NCBI RefSeq assembly: GCF_023898865.1
Contig: NZ_JAGSOV010000034.1
Span: 186,001-250,000 of the forward strand
Length of the DNA: 64,000 bases
Origin: Pseudonocardia humida
GTDB taxonomy: Bacteria > Actinomycetota > Actinomycetes > Mycobacteriales > Pseudonocardiaceae
Reading direction: 5' to 3'
The stretch's first letter is position 1. The number at the start of each line of letters is the position of its first letter. The notes beneath the pieces were generated by a model. That model was not told the origin of the DNA and did not search any database. It saw only the letters and a list, made by a program, of their open reading frames with translations. Positions 1-8,427 of this stretch are shown piece after piece. Position numbers and translations under genes: made by a program.

Positions 1-85
1 CGTCCAGCGACCAGCCCTGCGCCACTCGCAGCGCGCGGAGGCGGTTGCGCACGAGGCCGTCCAGCTCACCATCGTCTTGCTTCAT
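1..85 (-). CDS. XRE-family HTH regulator, N-terminal fragment (cut by window edge)
   Basis: Only the first 28 codons are inside the window. They read MKQDDGELDGLVRNRLRALR followed by VAQGWSLD, the usual opening of a lambda-repressor-like (XRE) helix-turn-helix, in which a basic helix (RNRLRALR) leads into the first HTH helix (VAQGWSLD). It is divergent from the MFS exporter at 234-1826, the usual arrangement of a local repressor and its exporter. There is no good ribosome site. A TAGGAT hexamer lies 7 nt before the ATG on the minus strand, so the transcript may be leaderless. The C-terminal domain (often a cupin in this class) is outside the window, so the ligand cannot be guessed. Confidence 0.7.
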   Translation of the reverse strand, partial: MKQDDGELDGLVRNRLRALRVAQGWSLD

Positions 86-93
86 AAGCAAGA
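75..93. promoter_or_regulatory. Perfect 8-bp inverted repeat over the XRE start codon (candidate operator)
   Basis: TCTTGCTT (75-82) and AAGCAAGA (86-93) form a perfect palindrome around the CAT that is the reverse of the regulator's start codon. It overlaps the 3' end of the TAGGAT -10-like hexamer (93-98, minus strand). A bound repressor here would block its own transcription, so autoregulation is a reasonable inference. Confidence 0.5.
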
Positions 94-233
94 TCCTATG
101 CCATCCACGCACGATCTCCGTAGCGTCGACGCCAGGTCGGGCCGGCCGCGCCGCCCGACCCGCCCCATCACACCCGGCACCGCGGCGCCCCTGCTCCGGT
201 GCCGGTAACGCCATGCCGACCCAGAAGGACACC

Positions 234-1826
234 ATGAGCACGAACCCGTCTCCGCAGCTGGACGCCGCCGACCCGTTGATCCACGACCCCCGCCGGCGGC
301 GGGCCGTCCTGGTCGCGGTGTGCATCGCGCTCATGGCGGTCATCGCGTCGGTGAACGGCCTGAACGTCGCCCAGCCGCAGATCGCCCTCGCGTTCGGTGC
401 GTCGCAGAGCACCGTCCTGTGGATCATCAACAGCTACACCCTCACCCTCGCCGCGCTCCTGCTCCCGCTCGGCGCGGTCGGCGACCGGTGGGGCCGCCGC
501 CCGGTGCTGCTCAGCGGCCTGGTCCTGTTCGGGCTGTCCAACGCGGCGGCCGGTCTGGCCCCGACGGCCGAGGTCATGCTGGGCGCCCGCGTGGTCAGCG
601 GCGCGGCCGCGGCGATGATCATGCCCATCACCCTCGCGGTGATCACGTCGACCTTCCCCGCCGAGGAGCGTTCGCGCGGCATCGGGGTGTGGACCGCCGT
701 CGCCGGCGGCGGGGGCCTGCTGGGGATGTACCTCTCGGCCCTGCTGGTCGACGTCGCGGACTGGCGGTGGCTGTTCGCCCTGCCCGTCGTGCTCGTCGTC
801 GCGGCCGTCGCGATGACGCTGCGGAGCGTCCCGGACTCCCGCGAGGTGTCCGGGCACGGGTTCGACGTCGTCGGGTCGCTGACCTCCGCGCTCGCCGTGG
901 TCGCGCTCATCCTCGTCCTGCACGAGGGTCCCGAACAGGGCTGGACCGCCCCGCCGACCCTGCTGACCCTGCTCGTCGGCGTCGCCGCCGCCGTCGGGTT
1001 CGTGGCATGGGAGCTGCGCCGACCGGCCCCGCTGCTCGACGTCCGGCTGTTCCGCGACCGGGGCCTGGCCAGCGGCTCGGCGACGATCCTCGCGGTGTTC
1101 GGCGTGCAGGCCGGGATCTTCGTGGTCGTGTACCTGTACTTCCAGGTGGTGCTCGGCTGGTCCGGGCTGCTGTCCACCCTGGCGCTGCTGCCGATGGCCC
1201 TGCTGATGATGGCCGCCTCCGGCCTCGCGCCCCGGCTGAGCGCCCGCGTCGGCATCCTGGCCACGATGGCCGGCGGGATCCTCCTGGCCGGCGCGGGCCT
1301 GGCCCTCATCGCCGGCACCGTCTCCGTCGACGGCGGCTACCCCACCGTCCTACCCGGGATGCTCGCCATGGGCCTGGGCATGGGCCTGGCCATGACTCCC
1401 TCCACCGAGGCCATCACCGCGGCCCTGCCCCGCGAACGCCAGGGCATCGCCTCCGCGCTCAACGACATCACCCGCGAGTTCGGCACCGCCCTGGGCGTCG
1501 CCCTGCTCGGCGCGGTCCTGTCCGCCGGGTACCGCGGCGCCATCGATCCCCGGCTCGACGGCGTCCCGGACGACATCGCCGACACCGCCCGCGACGGCAT
1601 CGCCAACGCCACCGCAGCCGCGGACGCCGCAGGCCCCGCAGCCGGCCCCCTGCTGCGCACCGCCCAGGAGTCGTTCGTCCACGGCTGGCAGCAGGCCATG
1701 TGGGCCGGGGTCGCGGTCATGGCGATCCTGTTCGCCTACGTCGTCGCCCGCGGACCCCGGCGCCCCCCGACCACCGCACCGACGACCGGAGGACGTCGGG
1801 CGGGAGACGCCACCACCACCCCGTGA
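234..1826 (+). CDS. MFS drug exporter, DHA2 (14-TM) type
   Basis: A 530-residue proton-coupled multidrug exporter of the EmrB/QacA (DHA2) group in the plasma membrane. The chain is almost entirely hydrophobic segments. Between TM2 and TM3 it has the MFS motif A variant GDRWGRRP, and the antiporter-type motif with AAAAMIMPITLAVI follows. DHA2 exporters are usually 450-550 residues, so the length fits. I chose the ATG at 234 because AGAAGGA lies 5 nt upstream; an open frame continues to a TTG at 45 but that part has no exporter character. It is divergent from the XRE regulator at the left edge, which probably represses it. The substrate cannot be read from sequence. Confidence 0.85.
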   Translation: MSTNPSPQLDAADPLIHDPRRRRAVLVAVCIALMAVIASVNGLNVAQPQIALAFGASQSTVLWIINSYTLTLAALLLPLGAVGDRWGRRPVLLSGLVLFGLSNAAAGLAPTAEVMLGARVVSGAAAAMIMPITLAVITSTFPAEERSRGIGVWTAVAGGGGLLGMYLSALLVDVADWRWLFALPVVLVVAAVAMTLRSVPDSREVSGHGFDVVGSLTSALAVVALILVLHEGPEQGWTAPPTLLTLLVGVAAAVGFVAWELRRPAPLLDVRLFRDRGLASGSATILAVFGVQAGIFVVVYLYFQVVLGWSGLLSTLALLPMALLMMAASGLAPRLSARVGILATMAGGILLAGAGLALIAGTVSVDGGYPTVLPGMLAMGLGMGLAMTPSTEAITAALPRERQGIASALNDITREFGTALGVALLGAVLSAGYRGAIDPRLDGVPDDIADTARDGIANATAAADAAGPAAGPLLRTAQESFVHGWQQAMWAGVAVMAILFAYVVARGPRRPPTTAPTTGGRRAGDATTTP

Positions 1827-1860
1827 GCGCGGTGCGCCACGCGGGCCCGGCCGCGCGCCT

Positions 1861-1899
1861 GTCCGGAAGCTGCAGCCGCTCCGTGCAGGGATCGGCTTG
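1861..1899. promoter_or_regulatory. Candidate AraC operator upstream of the HsaA-like gene
   Basis: TGCAGGGATCGGCTTG (1884-1899) closely matches TGCAGGAATCGGCC (4264-4277) and TGCAGGAAGCGGCT (4286-4299) in front of the hydrolase operon on the other side of the AraC gene. A weaker match (GTCCGGAAGCTGC) begins at 1861. Shared half-sites flanking an AraC regulator suggest one operator family; binding is inferred. Confidence 0.4.
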
Positions 1900-1967
1900 T
1901 CGCTGGCCCGTCCGGCCGCGAGGGTCGGGCCGGCAGGGCAGGGCCGGCGATCCAGGGAGGCCAGGAG

Positions 1968-3128
1968 ATGACCGACGTGCTCGCGTCCTCGCACACCCGG
2001 AGCGCGGAGGACCTCCTCGCCGCGGTCCGACGGCACCGCGAGCGGTTCGAGGGCGCGGCGCGGCAGGCCGAGCTCGAGCGGACGCTGCCCGCCGATGTCG
2101 TCGCGCTGCTGCGGGAATCGCGCCTGTTCTGGCTCAAGACCCCGGTCGGCCTGGGTGGTGCCGAGCTCGACCCGCTCGAGTTCTGCGACGTCCTGGAGGA
2201 GATCGCCTACTACGACGCGTCGGCCGGGTGGGCGGCGATGGTCGGCAACGGGTGCACCGGCATCGCCGGCGGCTGGCTGCCCGACGACGGTGTCGCCGAG
2301 GTCTTCGGCAGCGCCGACGACCCGCCCGTCCTCGCCGGTCAGATCACGCCGCGGGGCACGGCCGTCCCGGTGCCGGGCGGGTACACCGTGACCGGGCGCT
2401 GGGGCTTCTGCAGCGGCATCCTGCACTCGGGCTGGCTGCTGGCCGGGTGCGCGGTCGAGGGCGCCCCCGGCGAGATGGTGGTGGTCGTCGTGCCGAAGTC
2501 CGAGACGACGGTGCACGACAACTGGCACGTCGCCGGCCTGCAGGGCACCGGCAGCTGCGACGTCTCGGTGGCCGAGGTGTTCGTCCCGGCCCGGCGGGCG
2601 CTGGACTGGAGCGGCGGCGCCCGCCCGCGGCGGGGCGGGGGCATCTACCGCCAGCCGGTGGACCTCTTCGTGTCCAACGAGCTCGCCCCGGTGACCGTCG
2701 GGATCGCCCGGCGCGCGATCGACGACATGTACGAGCTCGCCGGCCGGACCGCGCGGCTGCCCGGCGGACCCGCCCTGAGCGAGCGGGCCGCGTTCCAGAA
2801 GGACATCGCGCACTGCGAGTGCCGGCTGCGCGCCGCCCGGCTGCTCTACCGCGACGCCGTCGAGCGGGTCTGGGCGGCGACGACGGGCGGGGAGCCGCTC
2901 GGCGCCGCCGACGTCGCCGCCGTCCGCGCGCAGCACACGCACGTCGTCGAGGAGTGCGTCGACGTCGTCGTGAAGATCATCCGCTACGCCGGCGGCCGGG
3001 CGCTCGCGCTCAGCCACCCCCTGCAGCGCCACCTGCGGAACCTGACGGCCGCCGCGCAGCACGCCTACATCTCCGACGAGCTGTACGAGATCGCCGGGAA
3101 GGCCCGGCTGGCCGAGCGGAACCGGTGA
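1968..3128 (+). CDS. Acyl-CoA-dehydrogenase-fold flavin monooxygenase (HsaA/group D-like)
   Basis: A 386-residue flavoprotein of the acyl-CoA dehydrogenase fold. N-terminal helical domain (about 1-115, with LPADVVALLRES and LGGAELDPLEF), beta domain (about 120-230, with GYTVTGRWGFCSG and the conserved VAGLQGTGSCDVSV) and C-terminal four-helix domain. The beta-domain pattern G(R/T)W.F.SG plus G(L/M)RGTGS is typical of the HsaA/HpaB-like oxygenase components that use reduced flavin from a separate reductase, more than of true acyl-CoA dehydrogenases. ATG preceded by GGGAGG. Next to the AraC gene and the hydrolase/luciferase-like operon, so probably one step of the same catabolic route. No flavin reductase gene is nearby. 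Substrate unknown. Confidence 0.75.
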   Translation: MTDVLASSHTRSAEDLLAAVRRHRERFEGAARQAELERTLPADVVALLRESRLFWLKTPVGLGGAELDPLEFCDVLEEIAYYDASAGWAAMVGNGCTGIAGGWLPDDGVAEVFGSADDPPVLAGQITPRGTAVPVPGGYTVTGRWGFCSGILHSGWLLAGCAVEGAPGEMVVVVVPKSETTVHDNWHVAGLQGTGSCDVSVAEVFVPARRALDWSGGARPRRGGGIYRQPVDLFVSNELAPVTVGIARRAIDDMYELAGRTARLPGGPALSERAAFQKDIAHCECRLRAARLLYRDAVERVWAATTGGEPLGAADVAAVRAQHTHVVEECVDVVVKIIRYAGGRALALSHPLQRHLRNLTAAAQHAYISDELYEIAGKARLAERNR

Positions 3129-3131
3129 GGC

Positions 3132-4157
3132 TCAGCCCGCTCCGGTGGCGGCCCCGCGCCGCAGCGTGTCCGACGGCGACTCGCCGAAGGTCCGCCGGTA
3201 CGCGGCCGCGAACCGCCCGCCGTGCGCGAACCCGTTGCGCAGGGCGACGTAGGTCACCGTCGTCGTGCCCGTCGGCGCGGCGCTCAGCAGCTCCTCGCGG
3301 GCCCGCTGCAGGCGGCGGCGCCGCACGTAGGCCATCGGCGACACCCCGAGCTGGCGGTGGAACGCCGCGTGCAGCGAGCGCTGGCTCACGCCGGCGAACT
3401 CGGCCAGGTCGGCGATGCTGAGCGGGGCGTCCCACGCCGACTCCAGCAGCTCCAGCACCCGCGCCACCACGCGTGCCGACGGCGGCGGCGACGGGCTCAG
3501 CATCGCGTCGCTGTAGTTGTGGCGCTGCCCGAACAGCAACGCGCTCAGCAGGCTGTGCTCGAGCTCCGCGATCAGCACCGGAGGCGGCCCGGCCGGGCCG
3601 TACCGGGCCAGCACCCGGCGGATCGCGCTCACCGAGCCCGCGATGCCCCGCCCGTCACCGCCGAGGTCCACGGCGGTGTCGAACCGCAGCGGCTCGCGCA
3701 GCGGCTCCTGCAGCAGCCGCTGCAGGAACCGCTCGATCCGGCTCTTCGACACCGCGATCATGAACTGGCTGACCCGGGGCTCCCAGCGCATCCGCACCCC
3801 GCAGTCGTAGGCGAGCACCGCGGCGCGGTCGGCGGCCACCACCGTGTCCTCCCCGTGGGCCCCCGTGAACAGGGCGCGCCCACCGGAGATGACGCTGAGG
3901 GTCACCCAGGGGATCGGCGGCAGGCAGACGATCTCGACGGGTCGGGCGTAGGTCGAGGCCATCACGCTGAAGCCGTCGACGGAGCGGTACCCGATGCGGG
4001 CGGCGAAGTCCGGGCCGCCCCCGAGCAGCGTCATCCGGTGGTCGCACTGCAGGAGCGCCTCGGTGCGCACCTCGACCTCGTCCGGGTCGGTCGAGGTGAA
4101 GCCCAGGGGTGCGCCGACGCGGTAGTCCGACTCGTCGGGCAACTGCGCCGTTGTCAT
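3132..4157 (-). CDS. AraC-family transcriptional regulator
   Basis: A 341-residue regulator. The N-terminal 200 residues look like the AraC-binding-like domain (cupin-like ligand pocket, with VEIVCLPPIPWVTLSVISGG). The C-terminal HTH_18 domain contains both helix-turn-helix motifs (LSIADLAEFAGVSQRSLHAAF and VALRNGFAHGGRFAAAYRRTFGESP, seen here as separate parts). The ATG at 4157 follows GGAG at a good distance; an open frame continues to 4250 but without conserved sequence. The gene lies between the two halves of the catabolic locus, with its 3' end 3 bp from the monooxygenase stop and its 5' end divergent from the hydrolase operon. Probably the pathway-specific activator. Confidence 0.85.
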   Translation of the reverse strand: MTTAQLPDESDYRVGAPLGFTSTDPDEVEVRTEALLQCDHRMTLLGGGPDFAARIGYRSVDGFSVMASTYARPVEIVCLPPIPWVTLSVISGGRALFTGAHGEDTVVAADRAAVLAYDCGVRMRWEPRVSQFMIAVSKSRIERFLQRLLQEPLREPLRFDTAVDLGGDGRGIAGSVSAIRRVLARYGPAGPPPVLIAELEHSLLSALLFGQRHNYSDAMLSPSPPPSARVVARVLELLESAWDAPLSIADLAEFAGVSQRSLHAAFHRQLGVSPMAYVRRRRLQRAREELLSAAPTGTTTVTYVALRNGFAHGGRFAAAYRRTFGESPSDTLRRGAATGAG

Positions 4158-4263
4158 CGTCGACTCCGGGAGGCTCGTCCACCGCGCCCTGACCGCACAG
4201 CGGACAACGGTCCGCATGGCCAGCTTCCGGGCGAGGGTGGGTGAAGTCAAGCGCCCCCTCCCC

Positions 4264-4299
4264 TGCAGGAATCGGCCAGCACGCGTGCAGGAAGCGGCT
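4264..4299. promoter_or_regulatory. Direct repeat, candidate AraC operator of the hydrolase operon
   Basis: TGCAGGAATCGGCC (4264-4277) and TGCAGGAAGCGGCT (4286-4299) are direct repeats 22 bp apart, two helical turns, which is the geometry AraC proteins use. They sit between the divergent AraC gene and the hydrolase operon, about 65-100 bp upstream of the hydrolase start. Confidence 0.5.
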
Positions 4300-4363
4300 C
4301 GCCGGTGATCGCGGCGTCGGCATAGCGTCGGCGCACGCGCCAGGTCTCCCGACAGGAGGACGC

Positions 4364-5158
4364 ATGTCCCAGGCAGTCGAACCCGCCGCGATCGCCGCGC
4401 AGAGCCTGAGCGTGGGCAGCGGCTGGATCAGCTACTTCCGGGCCGGCCAAGGTCGCCCCACGCTGTTCCTGCACGCCGCCGGTGGAGCGGGCGAGTGGAA
4501 CCCCTTCCACCAGCTGCTCAGTGAGCGCATGGACCTGATCGCCCCGGACCACCCGGGGTTCGGCGCCTCCGCCGACCTCCCCGAGCTCACCACCGTCGAC
4601 GACCTCGTCTACCACTACCTCGACCTGCTCGACCACTTCGAGCTGGAGCAGGTCGACCTGGTCGGCGCCTCCTTCGGCGGGTGGGTCGCCGCGGAGCTGG
4701 CCGTGCACTCCCCGGAGCGCTTCCGCAAGCTCGTGCTGCTCGGACCGGTCGGGCTGCGGGTGCCCGAGGCGATGGTCGCCGACCTGTTCCTGATGACGCC
4801 GCCGAAGCTGGTGCGGGCCCTGTTCCACGACCAGGCCCTGGTCGAGGCCGCGCTGTCGGTGGAGCCGACGCTCGACCAGATCGTGGCGACCCAGCGCGAC
4901 CTGGGCGCGCTCGCCCGGTTCGGCTGGCGGCCGTTCCTGAACAACCCCAAGCTCGAGCGGCGCCTGCACCGGATCACGGCACCGACCCGGGTCGTCGCCG
5001 CGGGCGAGGACCGGATCGTGCCCCGCGTGCACTGCGAGCGCTACGCCGCGGCGATCCCGAACGCCGAGCTCGTCGTCGTCCCGGACTGCGGGCACGCGCT
5101 CTACGGCGAGCAGCCCGCCGCGGTCGCCGACGCCGTCACCACGTTCCTGGCCGACTGA
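4364..5158 (+). CDS. Alpha/beta hydrolase
   Basis: A 264-residue alpha/beta-fold hydrolase. Visible parts are the oxyanion-hole strand LFLHAAGGAGEWN, the nucleophile elbow GASFGGW, an acid strand ending GEDRIVP and the catalytic histidine in DCGHALYGEQP. This is the length and layout of small esterases and meta-cleavage-type C-C hydrolases. ATG at 4364 follows AGGAGGA. The luciferase-like gene starts 20 bp after its stop, so the two form an operon, probably driven by the AraC regulator. It may cleave an ester or lactone made by one of the two flavin oxygenases; this is inference. Confidence 0.85.
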   Translation: MSQAVEPAAIAAQSLSVGSGWISYFRAGQGRPTLFLHAAGGAGEWNPFHQLLSERMDLIAPDHPGFGASADLPELTTVDDLVYHYLDLLDHFELEQVDLVGASFGGWVAAELAVHSPERFRKLVLLGPVGLRVPEAMVADLFLMTPPKLVRALFHDQALVEAALSVEPTLDQIVATQRDLGALARFGWRPFLNNPKLERRLHRITAPTRVVAAGEDRIVPRVHCERYAAAIPNAELVVVPDCGHALYGEQPAAVADAVTTFLAD

Positions 5159-5178
5159 AGCGGAAGCGGGTCCCGGAC

Positions 5179-6354
5179 ATGCAGTTCAACTTCTTCCACC
5201 TCATGCCCTACCCCTACCTGCCCGACGACTTCGACGACGCCGAGAAGTACCCGTCGCCGTCGCTGACGTTCTCCAACCGGCACTTCGACCCGGCCAAGGG
5301 CGTGGACCTCTACCACCGCTACCTCGACGAGCTGGAGTACGCCGACCAGCTCGGCTACGACGGGATCGTGGTCAACGAGCACCACCAGTCGGCCTACGGC
5401 CTGATGCCCTCGCCGAACATCATGGCCGCCGCGCTCGCCCGCCGGACCAGCCGGTCGAAGATCCTGGTGCTGGGCAACGCCATCCCGCTGCGCGGCAACC
5501 CGCTGCGGGTGGCCGAGGAGGTCGCGATGCTCGACCACCTCACCCGCGGCCGGCTGGTGTCCGGGTTCGTCCGCGGCATCGGCTGGGAGCACTTCGCGCA
5601 CAGCGTCAGCCCGGCCGAGTCGCGCTCGCGCTTCAACGAGGCCCACGACCTGATCAAGAAGGCGTGGACCACCGAGGGCCCGTTCGAGTGGATCGGCGAG
5701 CACTACGAGTACCGCTACGTCAACATCTGGCCCCGGCCGCTGCAGTCCCCGCACCCGCCGATCGCGGTCCCCGGCGCGGGCAGCCCGGAGACGATGCGCT
5801 GGGTGGCGGAGAACCACTACGTCTACACCTCGGTCTACGCCCCGGTCCGCATCGTCAAGACCTGGTTCGACGGCTACCGCAAGGCCGCCGCGGACCTCGG
5901 CTACCAGCCCGAGCCGGAGAAGCTGGCCTTCGCCACCCCGCTGTTCATCGGCGAGTCCGACGCCGCCGCCCACCGGGAGGCCAGGCAGCACGTCGAGTGG
6001 CTGTTCCACCGCGGCCTGCGCCAGGGCGTCGAGCTGGTCTCCCCGCCCGGGTACGTGTCGGCGAACGGCCTGCGCAGCATGCTGGCCGCGGGCCAGAAGG
6101 GGTTCTCCGGGCTCAGCTACGACGAGCTGGTCGAGCAGGGAATGGTGATCGTGGGCGGCCCCGACGCGGTGCGCAACCGCATCGGGGAGCTGCGCGACGA
6201 GCTCGGCTTCGGCCAGCTGACGCTCATGATCCCCATCGGCGACATGTCGGCCGGGATGACGCGGCGCAACACCGAGCTGTTCGCCACCGAGGTCATGCCG
6301 CACTTCCGGCCGGCCGTGGAGCAGGCGGCGACACCGGCGCGCGCCCCGGCGTGA
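5179..6354 (+). CDS. Luciferase-like (LLM) flavin-dependent monooxygenase
   Basis: A 391-residue member of the bacterial luciferase-like superfamily, a TIM barrel that uses FMNH2 or F420. Conserved stretches include DGIVVNEHHQSAYGLMPSP near residue 60, GNAIPLRGNPLRVAEEVAML near 100 and the flavin-binding GRLVSGFVRGIGWE. Its opening (NFFHLMPYPYLPDDF) is like monooxygenases annotated as alkane or Baeyer-Villiger-type LLM enzymes of catabolic clusters. It is the second gene of the hydrolase operon, so a plausible order is oxygenation by this enzyme and then hydrolysis of an ester product by the neighbour. Start ATG at 5179; the ribosome site is weak (GGAAGCGGG), which suggests coupling to the hydrolase. 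Confidence 0.85.
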   Translation: MQFNFFHLMPYPYLPDDFDDAEKYPSPSLTFSNRHFDPAKGVDLYHRYLDELEYADQLGYDGIVVNEHHQSAYGLMPSPNIMAAALARRTSRSKILVLGNAIPLRGNPLRVAEEVAMLDHLTRGRLVSGFVRGIGWEHFAHSVSPAESRSRFNEAHDLIKKAWTTEGPFEWIGEHYEYRYVNIWPRPLQSPHPPIAVPGAGSPETMRWVAENHYVYTSVYAPVRIVKTWFDGYRKAAADLGYQPEPEKLAFATPLFIGESDAAAHREARQHVEWLFHRGLRQGVELVSPPGYVSANGLRSMLAAGQKGFSGLSYDELVEQGMVIVGGPDAVRNRIGELRDELGFGQLTLMIPIGDMSAGMTRRNTELFATEVMPHFRPAVEQAATPARAPA

Positions 6355-6375
6355 GCCCGGAGCCCCCGCCGGGGT

Positions 6376-7578
6376 TCAGGGGGCGAGGCGGGCGCGGCGG
6401 TCCCGCAGGAACGCCCGCTCGGTGTCGTTGCCGGCCAGGGCGACGGCCTCGTCGTAGGCGGCGCGGGCCTCCTCGGCGCGGCCGAGCCGGGCCAGCAGAT
6501 CGGCGCGGGTGGCGGGCAGCAGGTGGTAGCCCGGGATGTCCAGCTGCTCGACGATGGCGAGCGCGGCGGCGGGCCCGTGCACCTCGGCGACGGCGACGGC
6601 CCGGTTGAGCGCCACGATCGGCGTCGGGGTGTGCTGCCGCAGCTGGTCGTAGAGGGCCAGCACCTGCGGCCAGTCGGTGGCCGGTCCGTCGGTGTGCACG
6701 GCGTTGATGGCCGCCTGGATCTGGTACGGGCCCGGGCGGTCGCGGCGCAGGCAGCGCCGGACCAGCGCGTGCCCCTCGGCGATCAGCTCCGCGTCCCAGC
6801 GCGTGCGGTCCTGCTCGGCGAGCGTCACCAGCTCGCCGGAGGGACCCACCCGGGCGGGCCGGCGGGCCTCGGTGAGCAGCAGCAGCGCGAGCAGCCCGAG
6901 CGCCTCGGGCTCGTCGGGCATCAGGTCGGCGAGCGCGCGGGCCAGCCGGACGGCTTCGCGGGACAGATCGGTCCGCAGCAGCGTGCCCGTCGACGCCGCG
7001 TAGCCCTCGTTGAAGATCAGGTACAGCACGGCCAGCACCGGCGGCAGCCGGTCGGGCAGCTCCGCCTCGCCGGGCACCCGGTACGGGATGGCGGCGTCGC
7101 GGATCTTCTTCTTGGCCCGCACGATGCGCTGGGAGATCGTCGCCTCCGGCACCAGGTAGGCGCGGGCGATCTCGGGCACCTCCAGCCCGCCGAGCAGGCG
7201 CAGGGTGAGCGCGGTCTGCGCCAGCGGGGAGAGCGCCGGGTGGCAGCAGGTGAAGATCAGCCGCAGCTGGTCGTCGCGCACCGGTCCCACCTCCTCCTCC
7301 GTCCCTTCGGGTTGGTGCAGCAGCAGTGCCTGGGCGTGGCGGGCCTCGCGGGTGGACTCGCGGCGGATCCGGTCGATCGCCCGGTTCCGGGCGGTGGTGA
7401 CGATCCACCCGCCCGGGTTCGGGGGCAGCCCTCCCCCTCCCGGCTCGGCCCACTTCGCCACCGCCACCGCGAACGCGTCCTGGACGGCCTCCTCGGCGAG
7501 CCCGATGTCGCCGAGGAGGCGGGTCAGGGTGGCGACGCAGCGGCCGTACTCGGCCCGGTAGACGCTGCCGACGTCCAT
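6376..7578 (-). CDS. ECF42-type RNA polymerase sigma factor (DUF6596 C-terminus)
   Basis: A 400-residue sigma factor. Sigma2 (about 8-80, with LLGDIGLAEEAVQDAF and the region 2.4 stretch NPGGWIVTTARNRAIDRIRR) and sigma4 (about 115-175) are followed by a long helical C-terminal extension (about 185-400, LPPVLAVLYLIFNEGYAAS onward) characteristic of the ECF42 group, annotated DUF6596. ECF42 factors have no classical anti-sigma factor and are encoded with DGPF/YCII proteins. Here the DGPF gene ends 7 bp upstream and the DUF6069 gene precedes it, giving a three-gene operon that starts from the ECF42-type promoter at 8438-8463. It therefore probably autoregulates. Signal unknown. Confidence 0.9.
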   Translation of the reverse strand: MDVGSVYRAEYGRCVATLTRLLGDIGLAEEAVQDAFAVAVAKWAEPGGGGLPPNPGGWIVTTARNRAIDRIRRESTREARHAQALLLHQPEGTEEEVGPVRDDQLRLIFTCCHPALSPLAQTALTLRLLGGLEVPEIARAYLVPEATISQRIVRAKKKIRDAAIPYRVPGEAELPDRLPPVLAVLYLIFNEGYAASTGTLLRTDLSREAVRLARALADLMPDEPEALGLLALLLLTEARRPARVGPSGELVTLAEQDRTRWDAELIAEGHALVRRCLRRDRPGPYQIQAAINAVHTDGPATDWPQVLALYDQLRQHTPTPIVALNRAVAVAEVHGPAAALAIVEQLDIPGYHLLPATRADLLARLGRAEEARAAYDEAVALAGNDTERAFLRDRRARLAP

Positions 7579-7585
7579 GCGCCGG

Positions 7586-7939
7586 TCAGTCCTGGCTCAG
7601 CTCGTCGAAGGGCCGCACCTCGATCGGGCCCCAGCACGCCGCCGCGCACTTCTCGGCCCAGGCCAGCGCCGCGTCGAGGTCGGCGACCTCGATCACCCAG
7701 AACCCGCCGAGCTGCTCCTTCGTCTCGGCGAACGGCCCGTCGGTCATGGTGGTGGTGCCGTTCTGGACGCGGACGACCGTGGAGCTCTCGGAGGACCGCA
7801 GACCGCCGGCGAAGACCCAGACCCCCTCCGCCCGCATCTCCTCGTTCACCGCCTCGACCCGGCTCAGGGACGCGTCCCAGTCCGCGCCGGTCGGCAGGGG
7901 CACGCTCTCGTCGTTCTGGACGGCCAGCAGGTACCGCAT
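7586..7939 (-). CDS. DGPF/YCII-domain protein, ECF42 partner
   Basis: A 117-residue single-domain protein of the YCII-related (DGPF) family. The name-giving motif is present as TDGPFAETKEQLGGFWVIEV near residue 70, and the start (MRYLLAVQND) is the usual first strand. ATG at 7939 follows GGAGGAG. Proteins of this family are almost always encoded beside ECF42 sigma factors; published work on ECF42 in Streptomyces did not support an anti-sigma role, so I give none. It lies between the DUF6069 gene and the sigma factor in one operon. Confidence 0.9.
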   Translation of the reverse strand: MRYLLAVQNDESVPLPTGADWDASLSRVEAVNEEMRAEGVWVFAGGLRSSESSTVVRVQNGTTTMTDGPFAETKEQLGGFWVIEVADLDAALAWAEKCAAACWGPIEVRPFDELSQD

Positions 7940-7965
7940 GTCGATCGCTCCTCCGTGGTCGGACG

Positions 7966-8382
7966 TCAGGACAGGCGCCGGGCGACGGCGGGGATCACGA
8001 TGGCAGCCGCCACGACGTGGGTCAGCATCAGCAGCACCTTCGTGGACACGGCGGCGTCGGCGAGCACGTCGGGCACGAACGACAGCGCGGTCAGCGCGAC
8101 GGTGGTGCGGATCCACGCGGTGCGCGGGCGCCGGGCGAACCGCCGCAGCGCGGTGGCGAGCACCAGCCCGACGACGGAGAAGATCACCGTCAGCACCGCG
8201 AAACCGGAGGCCGGGATGGGCGCGCCGGACACCTCGAGACTGACGCCGACCGCCTGGCCGGCCACGGCCACCAGCGCGGTGGCGGCCGCGGCGGCCGCGG
8301 TGGCGACCGAGCCGGTCAGCAGCAGCGAGCCGACGGTCGAGGTCGTCGCGGGGGCGTGGGTGGCGGTAACGGTGGTGGACAC
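7966..8382 (-). CDS. DUF6069-type four-helix membrane protein
   Basis: A 138-residue protein with four predicted membrane helices (LLLTGSVATAAAAAATALVAV, FAVLTVIFSVVGLVLATALRRF, TTVALTALSFVPDVL and LLMLTHVVAAAIVIPAVA) and polar proline/alanine termini. This matches the small DUF6069 family, whose function is unknown. GTG at 8382 follows GGGAGG. It is the first gene of the ECF42 operon, 26 bp before the DGPF gene, and the divergent promoter region lies directly upstream. A membrane protein at the head of an ECF42 operon could take part in sensing, but nothing in the sequence shows this. Confidence 0.75.
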   Translation of the reverse strand: MSTTVTATHAPATTSTVGSLLLTGSVATAAAAAATALVAVAGQAVGVSLEVSGAPIPASGFAVLTVIFSVVGLVLATALRRFARRPRTAWIRTTVALTALSFVPDVLADAAVSTKVLLMLTHVVAAAIVIPAVARRLS

Positions 8383-8427
8383 GGGGACCTCCCGGGGGTG
8401 TGGGGACCGGCCCGGTTGCCGCTCTCC

